This document shows positions 11,428-20,200 of a stretch of DNA of 44,854 bases, piece after piece. Source of the DNA: an uncultured Clostridia bacterium (lineage in GTDB: Bacteria; Bacillota; Clostridia; Oscillospirales; CAG-272); NCBI GenBank assembly GCA_946404035.1, contig CAMJCC010000004.1, positions 1 to 44,854 on the forward strand, given 5' to 3'. The position numbers and the translations under genes were made by a program. The notes beneath the pieces were generated by a model, which did not search any database, was not told where the DNA came from, and saw only the letters and a list, made by a program, of their open reading frames with translations. Numbering within the stretch: the first letter of the stretch is position 1; each line of letters starts with the position of its first letter.

Positions 11428-12276
11428 ATGAAACAAACGCTTCATTTTACCAAAATGCACGGGGCGGGCAACGACTACATTTACTTTGATTGCCGCGAAA
11501 AGGAGTTGGACGACCCCGCGGGGGTCGCCGTCGCCCTCTCGCCGCGGCACCACGCGGTCGGCGCGGACGGGATCGTTTTGATCTGTAAGTCAGACGTCGC
11601 CGACGCGAAGATGCGGATGTTCAACGCCGACGGGAGCGAGGGCAAGATGTGCGGCAACGCCATCCGCTGCGTGGCGCGCTACCTCTCCGAGCGGATCGGC
11701 GGTTTCCCTGACGAGTTGACGATCGAGACCCTCTCCGGGATCAAGCAACTGACGGTCAACCGCACGCCGGACGGCGCGTTTGCGTCGGTCTCGGTCGAGA
11801 TGGGTCGCGCAATCCTCGAGGGGCGGCACATCCCGGTGGACGCCGACGGGCTGATCCGGGACTATCCCCTTACGGTCGGGCGAAAAGCGTGGGATATTAC
11901 CGCCGTTTCGATGGGAAACCCCCACGCCGTGACCTTCGTTTCGGATACCTCGCGGCTGGATCTTGAAAAAATCGGACCGCAGTTTGAGAACCATCCCTTC
12001 TTCCCCGACCGGGTCAACACCGAGTTCGTGAAAGCGATCTCGGAGGACGAACTGGAGATGCGGGTCTGGGAGAGAGGAAGCGGCGAGACCTTTGCCTGCG
12101 GGACCGGGGCGTGCGCCTCGGTGGTCGCCGCCTGCATCACCGGCCGCTGCCGTTTTGATACCCCGGTGACGGTACATCTTCGCGGCGGGGATCTTGTGAT
12201 CGAGTGCCGCTCCGACCTCACGGTCAAGATGACCGGGGGCGCGGAATTCGTTTTTGACGGGACCTGTACTTTTTGA
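11428..12276 (+). CDS. dapF: Diaminopimelate epimerase
   Basis: FTKMHGAGNDYIYFD, MCGNAIRCVARY, ETFACGTGACAS. Confidence 0.97.
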   Translation: MKQTLHFTKMHGAGNDYIYFDCREKELDDPAGVAVALSPRHHAVGADGIVLICKSDVADAKMRMFNADGSEGKMCGNAIRCVARYLSERIGGFPDELTIETLSGIKQLTVNRTPDGAFASVSVEMGRAILEGRHIPVDADGLIRDYPLTVGRKAWDITAVSMGNPHAVTFVSDTSRLDLEKIGPQFENHPFFPDRVNTEFVKAISEDELEMRVWERGSGETFACGTGACASVVAACITGRCRFDTPVTVHLRGGDLVIECRSDLTVKMTGGAEFVFDGTCTF

Positions 12277-12325
12277 CGTTTCCCATCTCATAGAAAGGCG
12301 ATCCAGACGGGATCGGACCGAAACA

Positions 12326-13495
12326 ATGAAACTGCAACTGAACGACAATTTTGCGCGCATCAAGCCGTCCTACCTGTTTTCGGACGTGGCGAAACGCGTG
12401 CGCGCCTACTCGGAGGCGCACCCCGACAAGAAGATCCTTCGGCTCGGGATCGGGGACGTGACGCTCCCCCTGACGCCGACGGTGATCCGGGCGATGCACA
12501 AGGCGACCGACGAGATGGCAAACGCCGCGACCTTCCGCGGCTACGCGCCGGAATACGGCTACGACTTTCTGCGCGAGGCGATCGCGCGGCACTACGAGCA
12601 GCTCGGCATTTCGGTCGACGCGGGCGACGTGTTCGTGTCCGACGGCGCGAAGAGCGACCTCGGCAACTTCGTCGACCTGTTCGCTGACGTCCCGGTCCTG
12701 GTCCCCGACCCGGTCTACCCGGTCTACGTGGACTCCAATTTGATGGCGGGGCGGGAGATCGAGTACATCGAGGGCAACGAAGCAAACGGTTTTCTTCCGT
12801 CGCCCGCGGGGCTGTCTGACGTGCCCCGGCTGATCTATATCTGTTCCCCGAACAACCCGACCGGCGCGGTCTACTCGAAAAGGGGGCTGACCGAATGGGT
12901 GGAGTTCGCACTTCGCACCGGGTCCCTGATCCTGTACGACGCGGCGTACGAGGCGTTCATCGCGGACGGCTCGCCCTGCAGCATCTACGCCATCAAGGGC
13001 GCGGTCAAGTGCGCCGTCGAGTTCTGCTCGCTCTCGAAGACCGCGGGCTTTACCGGGACGCGCTGCGGCTGGACGGTGGTCCCCGCCGCGCTCGGCGCCG
13101 TCAAACCCATGTGGGAAAGACGGCAGGCGACCAAGTTCAACGGCGTGCCCTACGTCGTACAGCGTGCCGCCGAAGCCGCCCTCTCCTGGGAGGGGACGAA
13201 AGAATGTATGGAAAATATCGCGTACTATAAGGAGAACGCCGCACGGATCGCGGATCTGCTCACCCGGAAAGGTATTCCCTTTACCGGCGGGACCGCGTCG
13301 CCCTACCTGTGGCTGAAGTGCCCCGGCGGGATGGGCTCGTGGGAGTTCTTCGACAAACTGCTAAACGAAGCGCAGGTGGTGGGCACCCCCGGCGCCGGGT
13401 TCGGACGCGCGGGCGAGGGATATTTCCGCCTGACGGCGTTCGGATCACGCGCAGCGACGAGAGAGGCGGTGGAACGGCTTGACAAACTGCTCTGA
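12326..13495 (+). CDS. dapL: LL-diaminopimelate aminotransferase
   Basis: PLP fold-type I: LRLGIGDVTLPL, YICSPNNPTGAVYSK, SLSKTAGFTGTRCGW; operon context. Confidence 0.95.
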   Translation: MKLQLNDNFARIKPSYLFSDVAKRVRAYSEAHPDKKILRLGIGDVTLPLTPTVIRAMHKATDEMANAATFRGYAPEYGYDFLREAIARHYEQLGISVDAGDVFVSDGAKSDLGNFVDLFADVPVLVPDPVYPVYVDSNLMAGREIEYIEGNEANGFLPSPAGLSDVPRLIYICSPNNPTGAVYSKRGLTEWVEFALRTGSLILYDAAYEAFIADGSPCSIYAIKGAVKCAVEFCSLSKTAGFTGTRCGWTVVPAALGAVKPMWERRQATKFNGVPYVVQRAAEAALSWEGTKECMENIAYYKENAARIADLLTRKGIPFTGGTASPYLWLKCPGGMGSWEFFDKLLNEAQVVGTPGAGFGRAGEGYFRLTAFGSRAATREAVERLDKLL

Positions 13496-14798
13496 AAAAA
13501 CCATTCTCCACGACAACGTGACGGTGGGGGAAAACGGGACGCTCCGGTTCGCCGGGGTCGATACCGCCGCGCTCGCCGACAAGTACGGCACGCCCCTGTA
13601 CTTAATGGACGCGGACCTGATCCGCACGCGCTGCCGCCTGTATCAAAGCGAGATGAAAGCCGCGTTCGGCGGCGCGTCCCGTCCGCTGTTCGCGGGCAAG
13701 GCGTTCTGCACGAAGGCGATCTATCGGATCATGGCGGAGTGCGGGATGTCGGTCGATCTGGTGTCGCCGGGTGAGCTTTATACGGCGAAAGCGGCGGGGT
13801 TTCCGATGGAACGCGCCTTTTTCCACGGGAACAACAAGACCGACGCCGATATTTCGCTCGCGCTGGACAGCGGGGTCGGTTGCTTCGTCTGCGACAGCCG
13901 CGAGGAACTTCTCGCGCTGGATAAGATCGCGGGGGAGCGCGCCGTGCGCCAGCCCGTTTTGCTCCGCGTGACGCCGGGGATCGACCCGCACACCTTCGCC
14001 GCCGTGACGACCGGAAAGGTGGACTCGAAGTTCGGGTCCCCGATCGCGACCGGGGCGGCGCTGGAACTCGCGGAACTGGCGCTTTCGCTCTCCCACGTCG
14101 AACTCACCGGTTTCCATTGCCACATCGGGTCGCAGATCTTTGACGTGCAGCCCTACGTCGACGCCGCCGACGTCATGTTCGGCTTTATCAAGAGCGTCAA
14201 GGACGCGACCGGGTTCGTCGCCGGGACGCTCAACCTCGGGGGCGGGTTCGGGGTGCGCTACACCGAGAGCGATCCCGCGTTCGATTACGCCGCCGCGATC
14301 AGGTCTCTTGCCGACGCGGTGAAAGCCGCCGCAAAAAAGCACGGTCTGCCGATGCCGACCGTGTTGCTTGAACCGGGACGGAGCATCGTCGCCGACGCGG
14401 GGATGACCCTCTACACCGTGGGAACGGTCAAGGAGATCCCGGGCTTCCGCACCTACGTGTCGGTCGACGGCGGGATGCCGGACAACCCGCGCTACGCGCT
14501 CTACCGCTCGGTCTATACCGTCGTGAACGCCACCCACGCAGACAGGGCGCCCGACCGCGCCGTGACCGTCGCGGGGCGGTGCTGCGAGAGCGGGGACCTG
14601 ATCGCGGAGGGCGCGCGCGTCGCCACTCCCGTGCGCGGGGATCTTCTGGCAGTTCTCGTCACCGGGGCGTATAACTACTCGATGGCGTCGAACTATAATC
14701 GTATCCCCCGCCCCCCGGTCGTCTTTCTCTCGAACGGAAAAGACGAACTCGCGGTGCGGCGTGAGAGCTACGAAGATCTGGTCAGAAACGATCTGTAA
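13479..14798 (+). CDS. lysA: Diaminopimelate decarboxylase
   Basis: KYGTPLYLMDADLIR, HCHIGSQI, EPGRSIVADAG, CCESGD; TTG start overlapping dapL. Confidence 0.96.
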   Translation: MTNCSEKTILHDNVTVGENGTLRFAGVDTAALADKYGTPLYLMDADLIRTRCRLYQSEMKAAFGGASRPLFAGKAFCTKAIYRIMAECGMSVDLVSPGELYTAKAAGFPMERAFFHGNNKTDADISLALDSGVGCFVCDSREELLALDKIAGERAVRQPVLLRVTPGIDPHTFAAVTTGKVDSKFGSPIATGAALELAELALSLSHVELTGFHCHIGSQIFDVQPYVDAADVMFGFIKSVKDATGFVAGTLNLGGGFGVRYTESDPAFDYAAAIRSLADAVKAAAKKHGLPMPTVLLEPGRSIVADAGMTLYTVGTVKEIPGFRTYVSVDGGMPDNPRYALYRSVYTVVNATHADRAPDRAVTVAGRCCESGDLIAEGARVATPVRGDLLAVLVTGAYNYSMASNYNRIPRPPVVFLSNGKDELAVRRESYEDLVRNDL

Positions 14799-15058
14799 GG
14801 GGTACGTCCACTTTCTTGAAAGAAAGTGGAGCAAAGAACTTCAACAAGAGAATAATAAAGCGAAACGGCGAGCGCGGCTCGCCGTTTCGCGGTTTCAAAA
14901 ACGGGACGGACAGGACGCCGACCCCTGCAACGAAACATAAACACAGCCCGTGCCGTTTCCGGCACGGGCTGTTCATCACTTTTGCCGCCCGAACGGGCGG
15001 CAAAATCATAACTGCTCCAAAAGAGCATCATCACGTTGCGCCGTGGCGCAACTCATAA
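14799..15058. repeat. Intergenic mosaic hairpin element, copy A
   Basis: Begins GGGGTACGTCCACTTTCTTGAAAGAAAGTGGAGCAAAGAACTTCAA, ends CACGTTGCGCCGTGGCGCAACTCATAA; both ends shared with copy B. Confidence 0.85.
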
Positions 15059-15880
15059 CTGCGAAAGCAATTTGCGTGCTGTGCTGATGCTGGTTTTCAT
15101 TTTTTCGGGTTTCCAAGAGCCGTCGAGGGACGAGAAGCAGGAACATTCGAGGGTGACCGCGCCGGAGTAGTGGATCTCACGGAGAAGCGAAAGGAAGGGC
15201 GCGAAGTCGATCTTCCCCTCCCCGATGTGCAGGACGCGGAGGTCGGAGAAGTCGCGGATCCCGCCGCCGTAGTCGTTCAAGTGGACGTGCGCGATCCTGT
15301 TCGCGATCTCGCGGCTGGCGGGCGAGCAGATCTTTCCCATCTGGTCGTGGAACGCCGCCATCTTGGTGTCAAAGGTAAAGCGGGCGGTGGGATAGCGCCG
15401 TGCGATCTCGTCGAAGTGGGTCAGGGGGTCCCGGTCCGCGCAGATCACGTTCTCGACGGTCAGGGTCAGGTCGTATTCCGCGGCGATCCTGTAGAGGTCG
15501 GAGAGCGCGTCGATATGCCGCGCGATATTTCTGTCCGAGGGGAGACCGTTCCAAAGGTGGAAGACCAAAAGACGCGAGCCGAGGGTCGCGGCGGCGCGGC
15601 AGTTTTCGCGGAAGAGGGCGAGGGCGTTTTTATACTCCTCCGGGTCGCCGGAGGAAAAGCCCTCTCCGATCATCTTATCGCAATGAAAAGTCGGAAACGC
15701 GACCCCCGTCGCCCGGAAGCGGGCAAGCATAGCGTCGAGTTCGGGGTACCACGCGCGGTACGCCATAAACTCGAAGCCGTCGCAGGCGTACTCCCGGCAG
15801 ACCGAGAGAAAACCGTCGGGCGAAAAGCCGTTTCTCCGACCGATGAACGCGCCGGAGGAAACGTAGAGCGGGCAGGACAT
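15053..15880 (-). CDS. Sugar phosphate isomerase/epimerase (xylose isomerase-like TIM barrel)
   Basis: LTVENVICAD, FTFDTKMAAF, HVHLNDYGGG, HIGEGKIDFAPFL; start MSCPLYVSSGAF. Confidence 0.88.
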   Translation of the reverse strand: MSCPLYVSSGAFIGRRNGFSPDGFLSVCREYACDGFEFMAYRAWYPELDAMLARFRATGVAFPTFHCDKMIGEGFSSGDPEEYKNALALFRENCRAAATLGSRLLVFHLWNGLPSDRNIARHIDALSDLYRIAAEYDLTLTVENVICADRDPLTHFDEIARRYPTARFTFDTKMAAFHDQMGKICSPASREIANRIAHVHLNDYGGGIRDFSDLRVLHIGEGKIDFAPFLSLLREIHYSGAVTLECSCFSSLDGSWKPEKMKTSISTARKLLSQL

Positions 15881-15894
15881 AGCCGCGCCTCCTT

Positions 15895-16389
15895 TCAGTC
15901 GGTGATCTCGCCGTGCGAGAAGAGCAGTCCGCCGGGCGTGACGGTCAGCAACCCGAAACTCGGCTCGCCCCGCTCGGGATAGGCAAGCGCGCCGGGATTG
16001 AAGAGCCAGAGCCCGTATTCGGGGAGAAATTCCTCGTAGCGCTCGTGCGTGTGCCCAAACAGCGCGATATCGGCGCCCTGCCGCTTTGCCGCGGCGATCA
16101 GATGCCCCAGCCCGCCTTTGACCCCGTAGCGGTGTCCGTGGCAGACGAGGATCCGGTGTCCCTCGATATCGAGGATCTCCTCGTCGCGGAGCCCACCGGA
16201 AAAGGGTCCGTCGCAGTTGCCGTGCACCGCGACGGCGGCGACGGTCGGAGGAAGCGCGGCAAAGACCTCGCAGGCGGCGCGGGAACCGTCCCCGAGATAG
16301 AGGATCAGTTCGGCGTCGGGATGGAGCGAGATCGCGCGCCGGATCTTTCGGGCTTCGCCGTGGGCGTCGGACAGGATCAGGATCTTCAT
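15895..16389 (-). CDS. YfcE/MJ0936-type metallophosphoesterase
   Basis: MKILILSDAHGEARKI, YLGDGS, VHGNCD, VCHGHRYG, FGHTHE. Confidence 0.92.
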   Translation of the reverse strand: MKILILSDAHGEARKIRRAISLHPDAELILYLGDGSRAACEVFAALPPTVAAVAVHGNCDGPFSGGLRDEEILDIEGHRILVCHGHRYGVKGGLGHLIAAAKRQGADIALFGHTHERYEEFLPEYGLWLFNPGALAYPERGEPSFGLLTVTPGGLLFSHGEITD

Positions 16390-16407
16390 ATTCTCTCCTT
16401 GATCGGA

Positions 16408-16435
16408 ACGTTTCGCCCCTCCGCGGCATAGAATG
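16408..16435 (+). promoter_or_regulatory. Possible mother-cell sporulation (sigmaK/E-like) promoter
   Basis: AC-17 bp-CATAGAATGA upstream of the small-ORF cluster. Confidence 0.35.
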
Positions 16436-16460
16436 AACAAAAAGAACGGAGGGCAACGAT

Positions 16461-16691
16461 ATGAAACTGGATCGGGAAACGATGGAAAAACTTGCGAGAT
16501 CAGACGACGCGACGCTGTGGGGGACCGTGCGGAAGATCGCGGGTGAAAAAGGCTTTCGTCTGCCGGAGGCGACCCCGCCGCACGAAACGATGGAGCGACT
16601 GCGCGGGACGCTCTCGGGCAACGGGACCCTCTCGCTTAGCGAGGCGGTGCGGGTGATCGCGGCGTACCGCAAGGAGCATCCGAATGGATGA
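16461..16691 (+). CDS. Small hypothetical protein (cluster gene 1, 76 aa)
   Basis: RBS GGAGGGCAACGAT; overlaps next ORF by 8 nt; opposite in strand to flanking genes. Confidence 0.65.
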   Translation: MKLDRETMEKLARSDDATLWGTVRKIAGEKGFRLPEATPPHETMERLRGTLSGNGTLSLSEAVRVIAAYRKEHPNG

Positions 16692-17010
16692 GACGCCCGC
16701 GTTCGACCCGGCGGCGCTGATCGGGGGGCTGGCGCCGCTCCTTGACGCGGTGAAAAGCAATCCGGGACTGCTCTCCGGGGCGCTCTCGCTGCTTTCTCCC
16801 GGGTCGGGCGGGGTCGACCGTCCGGGTCCGCCGCCGCCCCCTCCGCCGCGCGGACGGAAAAGCGACCGACGACGGCTGCTCTCGGCGCTCTCGCCCTATC
16901 TCTCGCCAGAGCGGCAGCGGGTACTTGCGACCATCCTGCCTCTGCTTGAAGCGTGGGAGAGCGTTGCGCCCCTGCTCGACGGCTTGCGCCAAGCGCAAAG
17001 AAAGGAGTAG
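16684..17010 (+). CDS. Small hypothetical protein with poly-Pro linker (cluster gene 2, 108 aa)
   Basis: Overlaps gene 1; PPPPPPP linker between two helical segments. Confidence 0.65.
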   Translation: MDETPAFDPAALIGGLAPLLDAVKSNPGLLSGALSLLSPGSGGVDRPGPPPPPPPRGRKSDRRRLLSALSPYLSPERQRVLATILPLLEAWESVAPLLDGLRQAQRKE

Positions 17011-17013
17011 ACC

Positions 17014-17241
17014 TTGTATCAAAGACCCGAACCGCTGATCCCGGAGGGGTACTCCGGGACGGCGCTGAAACGCGAGCCCGAACGTGAAAACTGTCCCCCG
17101 CCGCCGAGCGGAGGACAGGGGGATCTGTTGCTTCTGGTCCTGATCCTCCTCGTCGCGGGGGAGGGAGAGCAGAGCGACCGGCTGTTGGCGTTGATCTTGG
17201 CGGGGTTGCTGTTGTGCGCGCCGCCGGGCGGCGCGCAGTAA
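17014..17241 (+). CDS. Small Pro-rich protein with hydrophobic tail (cluster gene 3, 75 aa)
   Basis: TTG start with AAAGGAG; GDLLLLVLILLVAGEGEQSDRLLALILAGLLLC tail. Confidence 0.65.
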   Translation: MYQRPEPLIPEGYSGTALKREPERENCPPPPSGGQGDLLLLVLILLVAGEGEQSDRLLALILAGLLLCAPPGGAQ

Positions 17242-17262
17242 CGGAACGAGGAACGGTCGGTA

Positions 17263-17285
17263 TGCGCTTCGCAAAGCGAAGCGCA
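17263..17285. repeat. Perfect inverted repeat between convergent genes
   Basis: TGCGCTTCGC-AAA-GCGAAGCGCA; no T tract. Confidence 0.7.
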
Positions 17286-17290
17286 AGAGG

Positions 17291-20200
17291 TCAGAAGAAA
17301 CTGATCTGGTTGGTTTCGGTCAAGCCGTTCAGGACGCCGGCGGAGCGGAGGCAATCGACGACGGCGCGGGTCAGTCCCGCGCGCTGGCGCAGATCGTCGA
17401 CCGAGAAGAACTCGCCCGCGCTACGCGCCTCGACGATCTTCTGCGCCGCGGTGTCGCCAAGACCCGACAGCGAGTTGAACGGCATCCGGATCATCCCGTT
17501 TTCGGGGAGGAACAGGGAGGCGTCGGACTTTTTGAGATCGGGCGGCAGGAAACGGATCCCGCGCGCTAAACACTCGCCGACGAGCTGCAGGGTGGTGATC
17601 ATTTCCGCCTCTTTCTGGGTCGCGTCGTTGCCTTTCTTCTGCAGTTCGGCGATGGTCGACGTGACGGCGCTCTTCCCTTTCATTACGATCCCGGCGTCAA
17701 AGCCGCCCGGCGCGACCGAGAGGAACGCGGCGTAGAACTCCATCGGATAATGGATCTTGTACCACCCGAGCCGGATGGCGGACATCACGTAAGCGGCGGC
17801 GTGCGCTTTCGGGAACATATACTTGATCTTCTTGCACGAGGCGATATACCACTCCGGCACGCCGTGCTCGCGCATCAGCGCCTCGCGCTCGGGGGTCAGT
17901 CCTTTCCCTTTCCGCACCGCCTCCATGATCTGGAACGCGTCGGCGTTGGGAAGCCCGTAACGGATCAGGTCGAGCATAATGCCGTCGCGCGTCCCGATGA
18001 CCTTGGAAATGTCGCAGGTGCCGTTTTTGATCAGGTCCTGCGCGTTGTTCAGCCACACGTCGGTACCGTGGGTCAAGCCCGAGATCTGGAGCAGGTCGGC
18101 AAAGTTCTTGGGTTTCGCGTCCATAAGCACGCCCTGGATAAAGTGGGTCCCCATTTCGGGCAGACCGTAGGTGCCGAGTTGGCACCCCCCGTTCTCCTCG
18201 GGGGAGATCCCCAGGGGTTTCGTGCTTTCAAAGAGCTGATAGACCGCGGGATCGTTCATTTTGACGTCGAGCACGCTGGTATTCGTGTAGCGCTCGAGCA
18301 TCTTGTATTTGGTCGGGATATCGTGTCCGAGCTCGTCCAGTTTCAGGATCGTATCGTGCAGATACGAGAACTGGAAGTGGGTGGTCTTGATATCCGAGTT
18401 CGGGTCGTCCGCCGGGTGCTGGATCGGGGTGAAGTCCGAAACGTCGTACTCCTTCGGCACGACGATGATGCCGCCGGGGTGCTGACCCGTCGTGCGCTTG
18501 ATCCCGCAGCAGCCCAGAACCAGCCGCTCGATCTCGGCGCGCGGGAGCGTGATCTGCTTCTCTTCGAGGTACTTCATCACGTAGCCGTACGCCGTCTTGG
18601 AAGCGAGGGTGCCGATGGTGCCGGCGCGGTAAACGTTGCCCTCTCCGAAGAGCTGTTCGGTGAACTTATGCACCTTGCCCTGCACGTCGCCCGAGAAGTT
18701 CAGGTCGATATCGGGCGATTTGTCGCCGTGGAAACCGAGGAAGGTCTCAAAGGGGATATCGTGTCCGTCCGAGATCAGGAGCGTGCCGCACACGGGGCAG
18801 TTCTTGTCGGGCAGATCGAAACCGGAACCGACCGAGCCGTCGGTGAAGAACTCGGTGTGGCGGCACTTGGGGCAGCGGTAGTGCGGCGGGAGCGGATTGA
18901 CCTCCGAGATGCCCGCCATACTGGCGACGAGCGACGAGCCGACCGAGCCGCGCGAGCCGACCAGGTACCCGAGACTTTCGCTGTAGGAAACCAGTTTCTT
19001 CGCGATCATATAGAGGACGGCGAAACCGTGCTCGATGATCGAGGAGAGTTCCTTGTTCAGACGCGTGTCGACCAGTTCGGGGACGGGGTCGCCGTACCAG
19101 TCCTTCGCCCTCTCCCAGCAGAGGCGTTTCAGTTCCTCGTCCGAGCCGGGAATGGACGGCGGATAGGTCCCCTCGGGGATCGGCAGATACTCCTCCACCT
19201 GATCCGCGATCGCGTTGGGGTTGGTGATCACGACCTCGCGCGCGAGGTCCTCCCCGAGATAGGCAAACTCGGAGAGCATCTCGTCGGTGGTGCGGTAGTA
19301 TAGTTTGGTGTCGCGGTCGCCGTCCTGGAACTTCATCCCTTTGAGCAGGATCTTGCGGTAGATCTCGTCCTCGGGGTTTAAGAAGTGCGCGTCGCAGGTG
19401 GCGACGCATGGCTTACCGGTCTTTTTTGAGAGAGCGACGATCCGGCGGTTCAGTTCCTCCAGCGCCGCGTCGTCCTTGACCTTGCCCTGCGCGATGAGGA
19501 ACCGGTTGTTGGAAAGCGGCTGGATCTCGAAATAGTCGTAGAACGAGGCGATCTCGTCGAGCGGTTCTCCCTCGATCCCGTCGAGCACGGCGCGATAGAC
19601 CTCGCCGGACTCGCAGGCGGAGCCGATGATCAGCCCCTCGCGGTGCCGCTCGATCAAACTCTTCGGCATCCGGGGGAAGCGTTTGTAGTAGTCGAGATAA
19701 CTGGCGGTGATGAGTTGGTACAGGTTCTTTAGCCCCGTCTTATTTTTCGCCAGAATGACCATATGATAGGTCGGGAGGCGGAGGGGGTCGGCGCGCTCGC
19801 TCATCGCGGCGTTCATCTCCTCGAAATTACGGATCCCCTCCTCGCGGAGACGGTCGCACATCACGAAGAAGACCCGCGCCAGCATTTCCGCGTCGTCGTC
19901 GGCGCGGTGGTGGTTGAAGTCGCCGAGTTTATAGTGCTCGGCGATCACGTCGAGTTTGTGCTTTTTCAGTTCGGGGTTGACGTAGCGCGAGAGCGCGAGC
20001 GTATCGAGATAGGTATTCGGGAACGGGATGCCCTCTTTCTGGGAAACGACCCGGAGAAAGCCCGCGTCGAAATTGGCGTTGTGGGCGATCAGCACCCGAT
20101 CTCCCGCGAAATCGAGAAAAGCCCTGAGCGCCTCGCCGGGTGTGGGCGCGCCCTTGACCATCTCGTCGGTGATCCCGGTCAGTTTCGAGATCTCGGGCGG

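Noticed and set aside
14816-15058. 80-aa ORF MKESGAKNFNKRIIKRNGERG and 75-88-aa antisense ORFs within copy A
   Set aside because: Translations of the palindromic repeat; similar peptides arise from copy B because the cap sequence is repeated, not because of coding selection.
15053-16672. Single 539-aa fusion ORF over epimerase and metallophosphoesterase
   Set aside because: N-terminal half is out of frame with the metallophosphoesterase; true epimerase start is MSCPLYVSS at 15880.
17214-17243. GC-rich hairpin TGCGCGCCGCCGGGCGGCGCGCA as terminator
   Set aside because: It lies in the coding end of the third small ORF and has no T tract.
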